Shown here one piece after another: positions 1 through 7,758 of a stretch of DNA of 64,000 bases. Within the stretch, counting starts at the first letter, position 1, and each line of letters begins with the position of its first letter. The position numbers were made by a program, and so were the translations under genes. Below the pieces are notes generated by a model. That model worked only from the letters and a program-made list of their open reading frames with translations. It did not search any database and had not been told where the DNA came from. This DNA comes from Pimelobacter sp. GTDB taxonomy: Bacteria > Actinomycetota > Actinomycetes > Propionibacteriales > Nocardioidaceae. The DNA is taken from the NCBI GenBank assembly GCA_002698575.1, contig NZZG01000186.1, positions 35,058-99,057 on the forward strand, written 5' to 3'.

Positions 1-1283
1 GGGCGGTGGTTGGAGATCGTGGTGCGCCACCGGATCGCGGTGCCGTGCTCGAGGACGAGGTCGAGGAAGGCATCGACCGGGTGGACGCCGCCGCGCTCCT
101 GGCCGACGGCGCCGAACGACTTGCCGATGATCGAGGCGTCGGGGCACTCGACGATCTCGGCGTCGAAGAAGTCGCGGTGCCACACGCGCGGTCCCCACTT
201 CGCCTCGTAGTCCCTGCGGAACTGTCGGCGGTAGTCCTCGTCGCGCAACAGCTCGTCGCGGGCCACGGCGTCGGCGAGGTGCAGGGCCGCGGCGCCGGAG
301 CCGAACTCCTCGAAGATCACCAGGTCGATGCCGTCGGCGTAGACCTCGAACGGGACCGGCAGGTGCTGCCAGCGGAAGTCGCCGCCGAGCTTGTTGATCG
401 TCCGGGCCAGCGGGCCCATCCCGTGGATGACGGCGGGGATCGCCTTGATGTCGGCGGCCGAGAGCAGGGAGGTCTTGAGCTGCGGACGGCCGACGCCGAG
501 CGAGCTGAGAGCCTGCGAGACCAGGCTCTGCGGATGGGTGATGTCGGGACCGGACTGCAGCACCCGCGCGCGCCGGCGCAGGATCGAGTTGAGGCGCCGC
601 AGCTCACGCGCCTTGGCGTACGTCGAGGGCAGGGTGCGTGAGCGGCAGACCTCGCCGTCGAGCTTGTCGAAGAGCAGCTGCTGCGAGGACATCCCGAGGA
701 AGCCGGCGTCGAGTGCCTCGGTCAGCATCGACTCCATCCGGGACTGCTCGGCGGCACTCGGCTTCTGGTCGGGTCGGGTCGCGCGGTCGAGACCCATCGT
801 GGCGGCGCGCATGTCGGAGTGGCCGATGAAGGCCGCGAGGTTGGGTCCCAGGGGCAGCCGTTCGAGGGCGTCGACGTACTGCGCCGCGCTCGACCAGGTC
901 TGGTGCTCGGTCACCGCGTCGATGACGTGCTGGCGCGGGATCGCCTCGACGCGACCGAAGATGTCGCCGGCGTCGACGGCGTCCAGGTGGACCGTCGACA
1001 GCGAGCAGGAGCCGATCATGATCGTGGTGACCCCGTGGCGCACGGACTCGGGCAGCCCGGGGCCGTCGAGCACCTCGATGTCGTAGTGGGTGTGGATGTC
1101 GACCATGCCCGGCACCACCCACTGGCCGCGGGCGTCGACGACCTCGGTGTCCGGGCCGGCCTCGAGCGGTCCGGAGGAGATCTCGACGACCACCCCGTCG
1201 GTGATCCCGAGGTTGCGGATGGACGAGGCGGAGCCGGTCCCGTCGAACCAGCGGCCGCCGTTGATGATGGTGTCGTAGGTCAC
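1..1283 (-). CDS. D-aminoacylase-type amidohydrolase (3' end outside window)
   Basis: Metal-dependent hydrolase of the N-acyl-D-amino-acid deacylase / amidohydrolase superfamily. The N-terminus reads VTYDTIINGGRWFDGTGSAS, and near residue 60 comes VPGMVDIHTHYD, the HxH metal site after the first beta strand. About 427 residues are visible and the C-terminus runs off the left edge; the family is usually longer. The start is GTG at 1283. A promoter on this strand, TTGACG (1318-1313), 17 bp, TGCAAT (1295-1290), ends six bases before that GTG, so the transcript is probably leaderless. The -35 sits inside the palindrome at 1303-1320. Its divergent neighbour is an F420 oxidoreductase operon. Substrate unknown; these annotations often cover non-peptide amides or cyclic compounds in catabolic clusters. 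Confidence 0.85.
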   Translation of the reverse strand, partial: MTYDTIINGGRWFDGTGSASSIRNLGITDGVVVEISSGPLEAGPDTEVVDARGQWVVPGMVDIHTHYDIEVLDGPGLPESVRHGVTTIMIGSCSLSTVHLDAVDAGDIFGRVEAIPRQHVIDAVTEHQTWSSAAQYVDALERLPLGPNLAAFIGHSDMRAATMGLDRATRPDQKPSAAEQSRMESMLTEALDAGFLGMSSQQLLFDKLDGEVCRSRTLPSTYAKARELRRLNSILRRRARVLQSGPDITHPQSLVSQALSSLGVGRPQLKTSLLSAADIKAIPAVIHGMGPLARTINKLGGDFRWQHLPVPFEVYADGIDLVIFEEFGSGAAALHLADAVARDELLRDEDYRRQFRRDYEAKWGPRVWHRDFFDAEIVECPDASIIGKSFGAVGQERGGVHPVDAFLDLVLEHGTAIRWRTTISNHR

Positions 1284-1302
1284 ACGTCCATTGCACAGTC
1301 TG

Positions 1303-1320
1303 TCTTGACGCGCGTCAAGA
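1303..1320. promoter_or_regulatory. 18-bp perfect palindrome, likely operator
   Basis: TCTTGACGCGCGTCAAGA is a perfect palindrome midway between the divergent amidohydrolase and F420-oxidoreductase genes. On the minus strand its TTGACG is a good -35, 17 bp from TGCAAT. A near-identical palindrome lies at 12439-12452 in the other divergent catabolic promoter. The TetR gene at 10370-11005 is the obvious candidate to bind both sites; this is inference. Confidence 0.7.
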
Positions 1321-1373
1321 CGTGCCGGGCGATTCGCTGGACACCTGTCCGATTTCTGCGTGAGGATGCGCAC

Positions 1374-2498
1374 ATGACACCCCCCGGTGCCTCGGACCTC
1401 ACCGACCTCCCCGACCTCCCCGAGCTCGCGTGCTACGGCCTGGCCGGTCACTCGGCCACCCCGCACGACCTCCTCGCCGAGGTCGCCCTGGCCGAACACC
1501 TCGGCCTCGGCTCCGTCTTCCTGTCCGAGCGCTTCAACGTCAAGGACGCCGGGGTGATGGCCGGCGCCGCCGCCGCGGCGTCGAGGAGGATCGGCATCGC
1601 GACCGCGGCCACCAACCACAACACCCGCCACCCGTTGGTCACCGCGACGATGGCGACCACGATGCACCGGCTCTCCGGCGGGCGCTACGCCCTGGGGCTG
1701 GGCCGCGGCTTCGACGTGCTCTTCGACCTGATGGGCATCAGGCGCGTCACCGGTGCCCAGATCGAGGACGCCGTCGGCATCCTGCGCACCCTCTGGTCGG
1801 GCGGATCGGTCGCAGGCCACGAGGGCCCGTCTGGCAGCTACCCCTACCTCAACCAGGACAGCTCGTTCGACGAGCGCATCCCGGTGCTGATGATGGCCAT
1901 CGGCGAGAAGACCCTCCAGCTGGCCGGCCGCGTGGCCGACGGCGTCGTGCTGCACACCTTCATGTCGGAGGCGACCGTACGGCGAGCGGTCGAGGTCGTG
2001 CGCAACGCCGCCGCCGACGCGGGGCGGGACCCGCACGCCGTACGGGTCTGGTCGGTGCTCGCGACGGTGACCGACGACGTGCCCGAGGAGCTGCGGCTGC
2101 GCAAGCTGGTGGGTCGGCTGGCGACGTACCTCCAGGGCTACGGCGAGGTGCTGGTGCGCACCAACGGCTGGGACCTGGCCGACCTCGAGCGCTTCCGCAC
2201 CGACGACCTCGTCGTCGGCTACCCCGGGGCCTTCGACGCGGTCGGGACCGTCGAGGACCTCACCCACCTGCGCGACCACGTGCTGCCGGCCGAATGGCTG
2301 GCGGCCTCGGCCACCGGCACCGCGGCCGACTGTGCCGAGAGGATCACCGACCAGCTCGACGCCGGCGCCGACAGCGTGGTGCTCCACGGAGCCACGCCCA
2401 CCGAGCTGGCGCCGGTCATCGAGGCGTGGCGCGCGATCCGGCCGGACGACCGCGGCCTCGACAACCTGCCCGCCAACCCCGGATGGATGACCGCATGA
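1374..2498 (+). CDS. LLM-class F420-dependent oxidoreductase
   Basis: 374-residue luciferase-like TIM-barrel protein. It has LACYGLAGHS at the start, LGLGSVFLSERFNVKDAG, a TNHNTRHPL segment and RYALGLGRGFD in the middle, matching the actinobacterial F420 subfamily typified by TIGR03857. Such enzymes use reduced or oxidised F420 for hydride transfer on ketones, alcohols or enoyl compounds; the substrate here is unknown. The start is ATG 1374, with GAGGA about eight bases upstream. The stop overlaps the start of the phosphotransferase gene (ATGA), so the two are translationally coupled. It diverges from the amidohydrolase across the shared palindrome at 1303-1320 and probably belongs to the same regulon. 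Confidence 0.87.
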   Translation: MTPPGASDLTDLPDLPELACYGLAGHSATPHDLLAEVALAEHLGLGSVFLSERFNVKDAGVMAGAAAAASRRIGIATAATNHNTRHPLVTATMATTMHRLSGGRYALGLGRGFDVLFDLMGIRRVTGAQIEDAVGILRTLWSGGSVAGHEGPSGSYPYLNQDSSFDERIPVLMMAIGEKTLQLAGRVADGVVLHTFMSEATVRRAVEVVRNAAADAGRDPHAVRVWSVLATVTDDVPEELRLRKLVGRLATYLQGYGEVLVRTNGWDLADLERFRTDDLVVGYPGAFDAVGTVEDLTHLRDHVLPAEWLAASATGTAADCAERITDQLDAGADSVVLHGATPTELAPVIEAWRAIRPDDRGLDNLPANPGWMTA

Positions 2499-3601
2499 GC
2501 CCGACCACCCCGACCAGCCCGGCCACCCCGGCCTCCCCGGCCGCACCCATCGTCACCGAGCCCGAGGAGCTCACCGCCGCGTGGTTGAGCGCTGCCCTGG
2601 GTGCGCCGGTGCGCCGCGTCGAGCGGGAGCAGGTCGGCACCGGCCAGATGGGCACCTGCTACCGCCTGCGGGTGGAGGGCGACCCGGCCCTGCCGGCCAC
2701 GGTGCTGGTCAAGCTGCCGGCCGCCGATCCCGCCTCGCGCGCCCTGGTGATCGGGGCCTACGCGATCGAGCTGCGCTTCTACCGCGAGATCTCCCCGACC
2801 GTGGCGGTCGCGGTGCCGACGGTGCACCACCAGGCGATCGACCTCGAGACCGGGGCCTTCATCCTGGTGATGCAGGACCTCGCCCCGGCGGTCCAGGGCG
2901 ACCAGGTCGCCGGGTGCACGCCGGAGCAGGCCCGTGCCGCCGCGGTCAACCTCGCCGGCCTCCACGGGCCGCGCTGGTGCGACCCCTCGCTGAGCGACAT
3001 CGAGGGACTGGCGATCCAGGGGCCCGAGGACGCGGCCCTGCTCGCGGAGTTCTACGGCCCGGCGCTGGAGATCTTCCTCGACGGCCTCGGTGACCTCCTG
3101 GAGCCCGCCACCGTGGAGACGCTGCGGCAGACGCTCGACCTGGCCGAGCGGTGGACGCTGGCCCGCGGGGAACGCTTCGGCCTGGTGCACGGCGACTACC
3201 GGCTCGACAACCTGATGTTCGCCCCCGGACTCGACGGGCCCGACGGCCCCGACGTGGTCACCGCTCTGGACTGGCAGACGCTCTCGCTCGGCCTGCCTGC
3301 CCGCGACCTGGCCTACCTCGTCGGCACCGGTCTGGTGCCCGAGGACCGCCGGGCCCACGAGGAGGCCATCGTGGCGGCGTATCACGCTGCGCTCGCCTCC
3401 CACGGGGTCGTCGACTACGACCTCGCCACCGCGTGGGAGGACTACCGCTTCGCGATGATGCAGGGCCCGCTCGTGGCGGTCTTCGGCTGCGCCTACGGCG
3501 CGCGGACCGAGCGGGGGGACGCGATGTTCGCCGCGATGGTGAACCGCTCGTGCGCGGCGATCCGCGACCTCGGCACGCTCGGGCTGGTGGCGGCGTCGTG
3601 A
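2495..3601 (+). CDS. Aminoglycoside/ecdysteroid-type phosphotransferase family protein
   Basis: 368-residue kinase-like protein. Brenner's motif appears as HGDYRLDN from residue 232, followed by the metal-binding DWQ at about residue 259 and LPARDLAYLVGTG. An N-terminal Pro/Thr/Ala-rich tail (residues 1-20) precedes the fold. This APH/CHK-like family is frequent in actinobacterial steroid and lipid catabolic clusters, where it may phosphorylate a hydroxylated intermediate; no substrate is proven. ATG 2495 overlaps the stop of the preceding oxidoreductase by four bases, and its own stop overlaps the GTG of the thioesterase gene by three, making a coupled three-gene operon. Confidence 0.85.
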   Translation: MSPTTPTSPATPASPAAPIVTEPEELTAAWLSAALGAPVRRVEREQVGTGQMGTCYRLRVEGDPALPATVLVKLPAADPASRALVIGAYAIELRFYREISPTVAVAVPTVHHQAIDLETGAFILVMQDLAPAVQGDQVAGCTPEQARAAAVNLAGLHGPRWCDPSLSDIEGLAIQGPEDAALLAEFYGPALEIFLDGLGDLLEPATVETLRQTLDLAERWTLARGERFGLVHGDYRLDNLMFAPGLDGPDGPDVVTALDWQTLSLGLPARDLAYLVGTGLVPEDRRAHEEAIVAAYHAALASHGVVDYDLATAWEDYRFAMMQGPLVAVFGCAYGARTERGDAMFAAMVNRSCAAIRDLGTLGLVAAS

Positions 3602-4245
3602 GCGCCGAGACGTACGGCGGGTTCTTCGACCACGCGGACCTCACCGACGCCGAGGTCGACGAGATCCAGACGCGCTTCGAGCCGGTCACCGACGACCTGC
3701 GCCGGCTCGTCGACCTGACGATCCGCTCCGAGGTCGGCGACCCGGAGGTGGCGGCGGCCCGCGAGCACCTCGCCGCCGCGGCCGAGCTGCTGGGCCGCCG
3801 AGCGAAGCAGGGGCCCGCGCGGGTCGTGCGCAACGACACCGGACGGTCCTGGCAGTGGGGCAACGCCGTGGTCGGTCAGCGCAACGCGGTCGCGCCTCCC
3901 CTGGTGGTCGAGCGTCACGACGACGGGTCGACCTCGGCCCGGCTCAGCCTGGGCAACGCCTACGAGGGTCCGCCCGGGATGGTCCACGGCGGCGTGAGCG
4001 CGCTGCTGCTCGACCACCTGATGGGGGTGACGGCCAGCTCGATGAAGAAGCTCACGATGACCGGCACCCTCACCCTGCGCTACCGCCGTCCGCTGCTCCT
4101 CGGACACGTCGCGCTCGCCGGCCGGGTGGTCTCCGACACGGGCCGCAAGGTGACGGTGACCGCGGAGATCAGTGGCGCCGACGGCGCGGCCATCGAGGCC
4201 GAGGGACTCTTCATCGTCCCGAGCTGGGCGCCCTCACCGGACTGA
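3598..4245 (+). CDS. Hotdog-fold thioesterase (PaaI type)
   Basis: 215 residues. The C-terminal half carries the hotdog thioesterase signature: PPGMVHGGVSALLLDHLMG (His near residue 130) followed by the strand pattern TGTLTLRYRRPLLLG. The N-terminal ~90 residues are an acidic helical extension. It probably hydrolyses an acyl-CoA, suiting a degradative operon with an oxidoreductase and a kinase-like protein. The start is GTG 3598, overlapping the TGA of the phosphotransferase gene. Its 3' end overlaps the convergent XRE-cupin gene by 12 bases. Confidence 0.87.
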   Translation: MSAETYGGFFDHADLTDAEVDEIQTRFEPVTDDLRRLVDLTIRSEVGDPEVAAAREHLAAAAELLGRRAKQGPARVVRNDTGRSWQWGNAVVGQRNAVAPPLVVERHDDGSTSARLSLGNAYEGPPGMVHGGVSALLLDHLMGVTASSMKKLTMTGTLTLRYRRPLLLGHVALAGRVVSDTGRKVTVTAEISGADGAAIEAEGLFIVPSWAPSPD

Positions 4246-4812
4246 TCTCGAGCGCACGTGCATCCGTTCGCCCTGCGGGCCGAACAGCGCCAGCACCTCG
4301 ATCGGGTGGTCCTGGCGGTTGGCGATGACGTGCGGGGTGCGGGTGTCGAACTCGGCGACCTCACCCGGACCGAGGTCGATCTCCTGGCGCCCGAGCACGA
4401 GGTGCAGTCGACCCGAGAGCACGTAGAGCCACTCGTAGCCCTCGTGCGTCGCCGGACGGTACGGCGGCGTCGGGTCGTGGGCGGGGATCACCAGCTTGAA
4501 CGCCTGCAGCCCACCGGGTCTCTTGGTGAGCGGGATGAAGGTCCGACCGTGGCGGGTGACCGGCTTGGCCCGCACCCGCGGGTCGCCGGTCTCGGGGGCG
4601 TCGACGAGCTCGTCGAGGGAGAGCCGGTGGACGCGGGCCAGCCGCAGCAACAGCTCGAGGGTGGGCCGCCGCTCGCCCGACTCGAGCCGGGACAGGGTGC
4701 TGACCGAGATGCCGGTCGCCTCGGAGAGTCCCGCGAGGGTCAGGGCGCCGGAGACGCGCAGGGTGCGCAGGCGGGGCCCGACGGCCGCCAGCGTGGTCTC
4801 GACGTCGGTCAT
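4234..4812 (-). CDS. XRE-cupin transcriptional regulator
   Basis: 192 residues: an N-terminal helix-turn-helix of the XRE/Cro type (about residues 10-65, LAGLSEATGISVSTLSRLES) and a C-terminal cupin sensor barrel (about 100-185, including GYEWLYVLSGRLHLVLG). These regulators typically bind a small ligand in the cupin domain. The chosen start is ATG 4812; the frame stays open to 4878, but that extension would cross the inverted repeat at 4832-4846. On this strand TTGCCA lies 16 bp from CACACT, six bases before the ATG, suggesting a leaderless transcript with the repeat over its -35. The divergent methyltransferase at 4914 is the probable target. Confidence 0.88.
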   Translation of the reverse strand: MTDVETTLAAVGPRLRTLRVSGALTLAGLSEATGISVSTLSRLESGERRPTLELLLRLARVHRLSLDELVDAPETGDPRVRAKPVTRHGRTFIPLTKRPGGLQAFKLVIPAHDPTPPYRPATHEGYEWLYVLSGRLHLVLGRQEIDLGPGEVAEFDTRTPHVIANRQDHPIEVLALFGPQGERMHVRSRSVR

Positions 4813-4831
4813 GACCCGAGTGTGGCCGATC

Positions 4832-4846
4832 TTGCCGCAATGGCAA
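4832..4846. promoter_or_regulatory. Inverted repeat, probable XRE-cupin operator
   Basis: TTGCC-GCAAT-GGCAA: five-base arms around five bases, in the 100-bp gap between the XRE-cupin regulator and the methyltransferase. It overlaps the predicted -35 of the regulator, fitting autoregulation. Assignment rests on position and symmetry only. Confidence 0.55.
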
Positions 4847-4887
4847 CAGATCTGGTGCGCGGAGATCGGCACCGCCACGCTGGGGGC

Positions 4888-4914
4888 ATGCAGACGAACG
4901 GTGGCGGCCGCTGA
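4888..4914 (+). CDS. Eight-codon leader ORF in front of the methyltransferase
   Basis: An ATG at 4888 opens a tiny reading frame, MQTNGGGR, whose TGA overlaps the methyltransferase ATG (TGATG at 4912-4916). CACGCT (4876-4881) lies six bases before this ATG, the spacing seen at other probable leaderless starts in the window, so the mRNA may begin with this leader ORF. Translation of the methyltransferase would then depend on termination and re-initiation. It is too short for homology arguments; the evidence is geometry alone. Confidence 0.45.
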   Translation: MQTNGGGR

Positions 4915-5588
4915 TGGCCGCGCAGGGGAAGCAGGGGCACGGCCACGGCCACGCGATGAGCGAGGAGGAGGTCCGCGCGACCTTCGAGGCGCCGAGCTGG
5001 GAGGAGCGCTACTCCGAGGAGGGCAAGGTCTGGAGCGGCAACCCCAACCCTCAGCTCGTCACCGAGGTGACGCCGCTGACGCCCGGGACGGCGCTCGACG
5101 TCGGGTGCGGTGAGGGGGGCGACGTCATCTGGTTGGCCCAGCAGGGGTGGCGGGTGACCGGCGCCGACTTCTCCGCCAACGGGCTGGCGCGCGCCGCTGC
5201 GCACGCCGAGCAGGCCGGCGTCGCCGAGCTGACCGACTGGTGGCAGGTCGACGCCCGCGCCTTCGACGCCGCAGGCGCGACGTACGACCTGGTCACGACG
5301 CACTTCCTGCACCCACCGGACGGCGGCATGGTCGCCGTCGTACGGCGCCTGGTCGACGCGGTCGCGCCGGGCGGGCACCTGCTCGTGGTGGGGCACGCGC
5401 CCTCCCCCCTGGCCGACCGGATGCCGGCGGGCATGAAGAAGGCGATGTTCCTCGCCGAGGACCTCCTGCCGGGACTGCCGGACGACGTCGAGGCGCTCGT
5501 CGTCGAGCAGCGGCCGCGCACGATGGTCCGCGACGGGGAGACCTTCGAGATCGACGACTCAACCTTGCTCGCGCGGCGACGAGGCTGA
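4914..5588 (+). CDS. SAM-dependent methyltransferase, class I
   Basis: 224 residues. Motif I reads ALDVGCGEGGDVIWLA at about residues 60-75, followed by VTGADFSANGL and a motif with DLVTTHFLHPP. A His/Gly-rich N-terminus (HGHGHGHA) precedes MSEEEVRATFEAPSWEERYS, a segment common in TehB-like methyltransferases. The substrate is unknown; small inorganic or thiol acceptors are possible. ATG 4914 overlaps the stop of an 8-codon leader ORF; a second ATG at codon 15 (MSEEE) is an alternative. The divergent XRE-cupin gene is probably its regulator. Confidence 0.85.
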   Translation: MAAQGKQGHGHGHAMSEEEVRATFEAPSWEERYSEEGKVWSGNPNPQLVTEVTPLTPGTALDVGCGEGGDVIWLAQQGWRVTGADFSANGLARAAAHAEQAGVAELTDWWQVDARAFDAAGATYDLVTTHFLHPPDGGMVAVVRRLVDAVAPGGHLLVVGHAPSPLADRMPAGMKKAMFLAEDLLPGLPDDVEALVVEQRPRTMVRDGETFEIDDSTLLARRRG

Positions 5589-5635
5589 ACCTGCGACAGC
5601 TCCGGGCGGGTTGCCGGTGCTGGGAGGATGGCTGC

Positions 5636-7042
5636 GTGCATCGTGCTGCGGGTCCCCTGCTCGCCGTGACCGTCGCGCTGGTGCTGGCCGACTCCGCCGT
5701 GGTGACGCTCGCGCTCCCCGACATCCTGCGGGAGCTCGACACCTCGGTCGGGCAGGTCGCGTGGGTGCTGATCTCCTTCAACCTCGTCCTGGCGCTCGGG
5801 GCCGTGCCGGCGGCCCGACTGCTGGCGCGTGGGCGGGCGGCCGGGGGGAGCGCCGTGGGTATCGCGCTGTTCGCCGGTGCCTCCGCGTGGTGTGCGGTGG
5901 CCGGCTCGATCGACGTCCTCATCGCCGCGCGCTGCCTCCAGGCCGTCGGAGGCGCCCTCGCGGTGGTCGGCTGCCTCGAGCTCCTCGTCAGGTCGTACGG
6001 CGAGCGCCGCGGCGTCGCGGTCTGGGCGACGGCGGGCGTGGTCGGGACGGCGACCGGGCCGTTCGCGGGCGGGCTGATGACCGAGCTCATCTCGTGGCAG
6101 TCGATCTTCGTCGTGCAGGTGCCGTTCGCGCTGCTGGCGGTGCCGGCGGCGCTCGCCGTGCGCGCGGTCGTCCCGGTCGTCGTGGGGGCAGAGCAGGAGC
6201 CGGGACCGGAGTCGGGACCGGCGCCGCGACCGGCTCCGGACGAGGTGGCGCCGGACCGACCCGACGTACGCCCCAACATCACGCTCGCCCTGCTGTCGGC
6301 CGCGTTGACGGCTGCGCTGTTCCTGCTCGTCCTGCTGCTCGTGGAGGGGTGGAGCCGCTCGCCCGGCATCGCCGCGCTCACGGTCTCGGTCGTGCCGATC
6401 GCGGCCATCGCCGCCGGACCGCTGGCCCGTCTCCTCCAGCCGAGCGAACAGGTGGAGGTCGCGGTCGGGTGCTTCCTCATCGCCGGGGGCCTGGTGGGGC
6501 TGGCGATCCCGCCCTCCTCCGACCTGGCCTGGACCATCGCGCCGCAGGGGCTGGTCGGTCTGGGGCTCGGTCTCACCGTCGACCGGCTGACCGCCCGTGC
6601 GGTGCAGCTGCGCCGGCCCCGCGCCGAGCACGCCGGCTGGACGATCGGCGCCCGGCACGTCGGCGTCGTCGTCGGGCTCGCGGTCCTCACCCCCGTCTTC
6701 ACCGCCGACCTGCAGGACGCGCAGGTGCCCGCTCAGGAGGCGATCACCGCCCTCGTGCTCGACGCGCCACTGCAGCCCGAGGACAAGGTCGCCGTCGCGC
6801 AGGCGCTCGGTGGGGCGCTGGCCGGCGAGCAGGGTCAGGTGCCCGACCTGGGACCCGCCTTCGCCAGGGTGGTGGTCGAGCCGGCGGAGCGACCCGCGCT
6901 CGACCGGCTCGAGCGCGACCTCGACGACCAGCTCGAGAGAGCCGCGACGCGTGCCTTCCGCGACTCGTTCCTCGCGGGCGCCGGGTTCGCGCTCCTCGCC
7001 CTGCTCGTCGTGCTCGTCCCGCGACGGCGCAGGACGACATGA
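5636..7042 (+). CDS. MFS transporter, drug-efflux type
   Basis: 468-residue multi-pass membrane protein. It begins VHRAAGPLLAVTVALVLADSAVVTLALPDI and shows DHA2-like features: a DxxVV..ALPDI first helix, WVLISFNL in helix 2 and R-C-L-Q-A-VGGAL in helix 4. A Pro/Ala/Glu-rich loop of about 30 residues splits the helices near residue 185. Unusually, a ~90-residue polar segment precedes the last transmembrane helix, probably an extracytoplasmic loop. The start is GTG 5636, with GGGAGG about eight bases upstream. It overlaps the next gene by four bases, which suggests the two products work together. Confidence 0.87.
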   Translation: MHRAAGPLLAVTVALVLADSAVVTLALPDILRELDTSVGQVAWVLISFNLVLALGAVPAARLLARGRAAGGSAVGIALFAGASAWCAVAGSIDVLIAARCLQAVGGALAVVGCLELLVRSYGERRGVAVWATAGVVGTATGPFAGGLMTELISWQSIFVVQVPFALLAVPAALAVRAVVPVVVGAEQEPGPESGPAPRPAPDEVAPDRPDVRPNITLALLSAALTAALFLLVLLLVEGWSRSPGIAALTVSVVPIAAIAAGPLARLLQPSEQVEVAVGCFLIAGGLVGLAIPPSSDLAWTIAPQGLVGLGLGLTVDRLTARAVQLRRPRAEHAGWTIGARHVGVVVGLAVLTPVFTADLQDAQVPAQEAITALVLDAPLQPEDKVAVAQALGGALAGEQGQVPDLGPAFARVVVEPAERPALDRLERDLDDQLERAATRAFRDSFLAGAGFALLALLVVLVPRRRRTT

Positions 7043-7650
7043 CCGGGCTCGTGCGCGTGGTGGCGCTGCCCGTGGTCTCGCTGGTGCTGGTGGTCGGCGT
7101 GCTCGCCGTCCAGCTCCTCAACGGCGGGGGCACCTACGAGCCGTTGCGACCTCCCGACGCCTGCGCCGAGCGTCCGGTCACCTCGCGGGCCGACGGCATC
7201 GACGGCCTGGCCGAGCGGCTCGTGCTGCTCGCCGTCGCGGACGCCGCCTGCACCCTGGGGGTCAGCCGCGAGGCGCTCACCCTCGAGCTCGCGCAGCGTG
7301 CCGAGGTGTCGGACTCCGAGGTGGCTGCGCTGCGCGACGGCCTGCTGGCCGCCGTCCGGCAGATGACCGACGACGGCAGCCTGCCGCCCGCCTCGGCCCT
7401 GGTCGACGAGGCGCTCGACCAGGCCGAGCTCAACGGCGTGCTGGAGTTCGCCATCCGCGCCCTGCCGGACTCGCTGATCGACTCGGCGCTGACGACCGAC
7501 GACGTGCTGATCCGCACGATCGAGCAGCTCGACGTGCGCAGCCTGCTGGCCGACCTCGACAGTCCGGCCGAGCTCGACCGCCAGGTCGAGGCCGCGATCA
7601 CCGAGGCGGTCAAGGACGCGCTGCTCGACCGGCTGCGCAACCTGCTGTAG
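7039..7650 (+). CDS. Membrane-anchored secreted protein, unknown function
   Basis: 203 residues with one N-terminal membrane segment (VVALPVVSLVLVVGVLAVQLL) and an extracytoplasmic, mostly helical, acidic domain containing two Cys (DACAERP and AACTLGV). I do not recognise the family. Its ATG overlaps the MFS stop (ATGA), so it is coupled to the transporter and may be an accessory or anchoring subunit for the transporter's long outer loop. The operon ends here, followed by an inverted repeat. Confidence 0.7.
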   Translation: MTGLVRVVALPVVSLVLVVGVLAVQLLNGGGTYEPLRPPDACAERPVTSRADGIDGLAERLVLLAVADAACTLGVSREALTLELAQRAEVSDSEVAALRDGLLAAVRQMTDDGSLPPASALVDEALDQAELNGVLEFAIRALPDSLIDSALTTDDVLIRTIEQLDVRSLLADLDSPAELDRQVEAAITEAVKDALLDRLRNLL

Positions 7651-7663
7651 CCCCGGGGGCACA

Positions 7664-7723
7664 CCAGCGCGTGGATCGACCCCACACCGCACCGCCCCCT
7701 GGTGGCCTGGACCCACGCGCTGG
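7664..7723. terminator. Inverted repeat between convergent genes, possible bidirectional terminator
   Basis: CCAGCGCGTGG (7664-7674) is exactly complementary to CCACGCGCTGG (7713-7723), with a 38-base loop. It fills the gap between the secreted protein gene and the convergent GMC oxidase. There is no T-tract, which is usual in actinobacteria. Confidence 0.5.
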
Positions 7724-7758
7724 CCGGCAGGACGGGCGCGGAGCCCGGACCGATCGAC

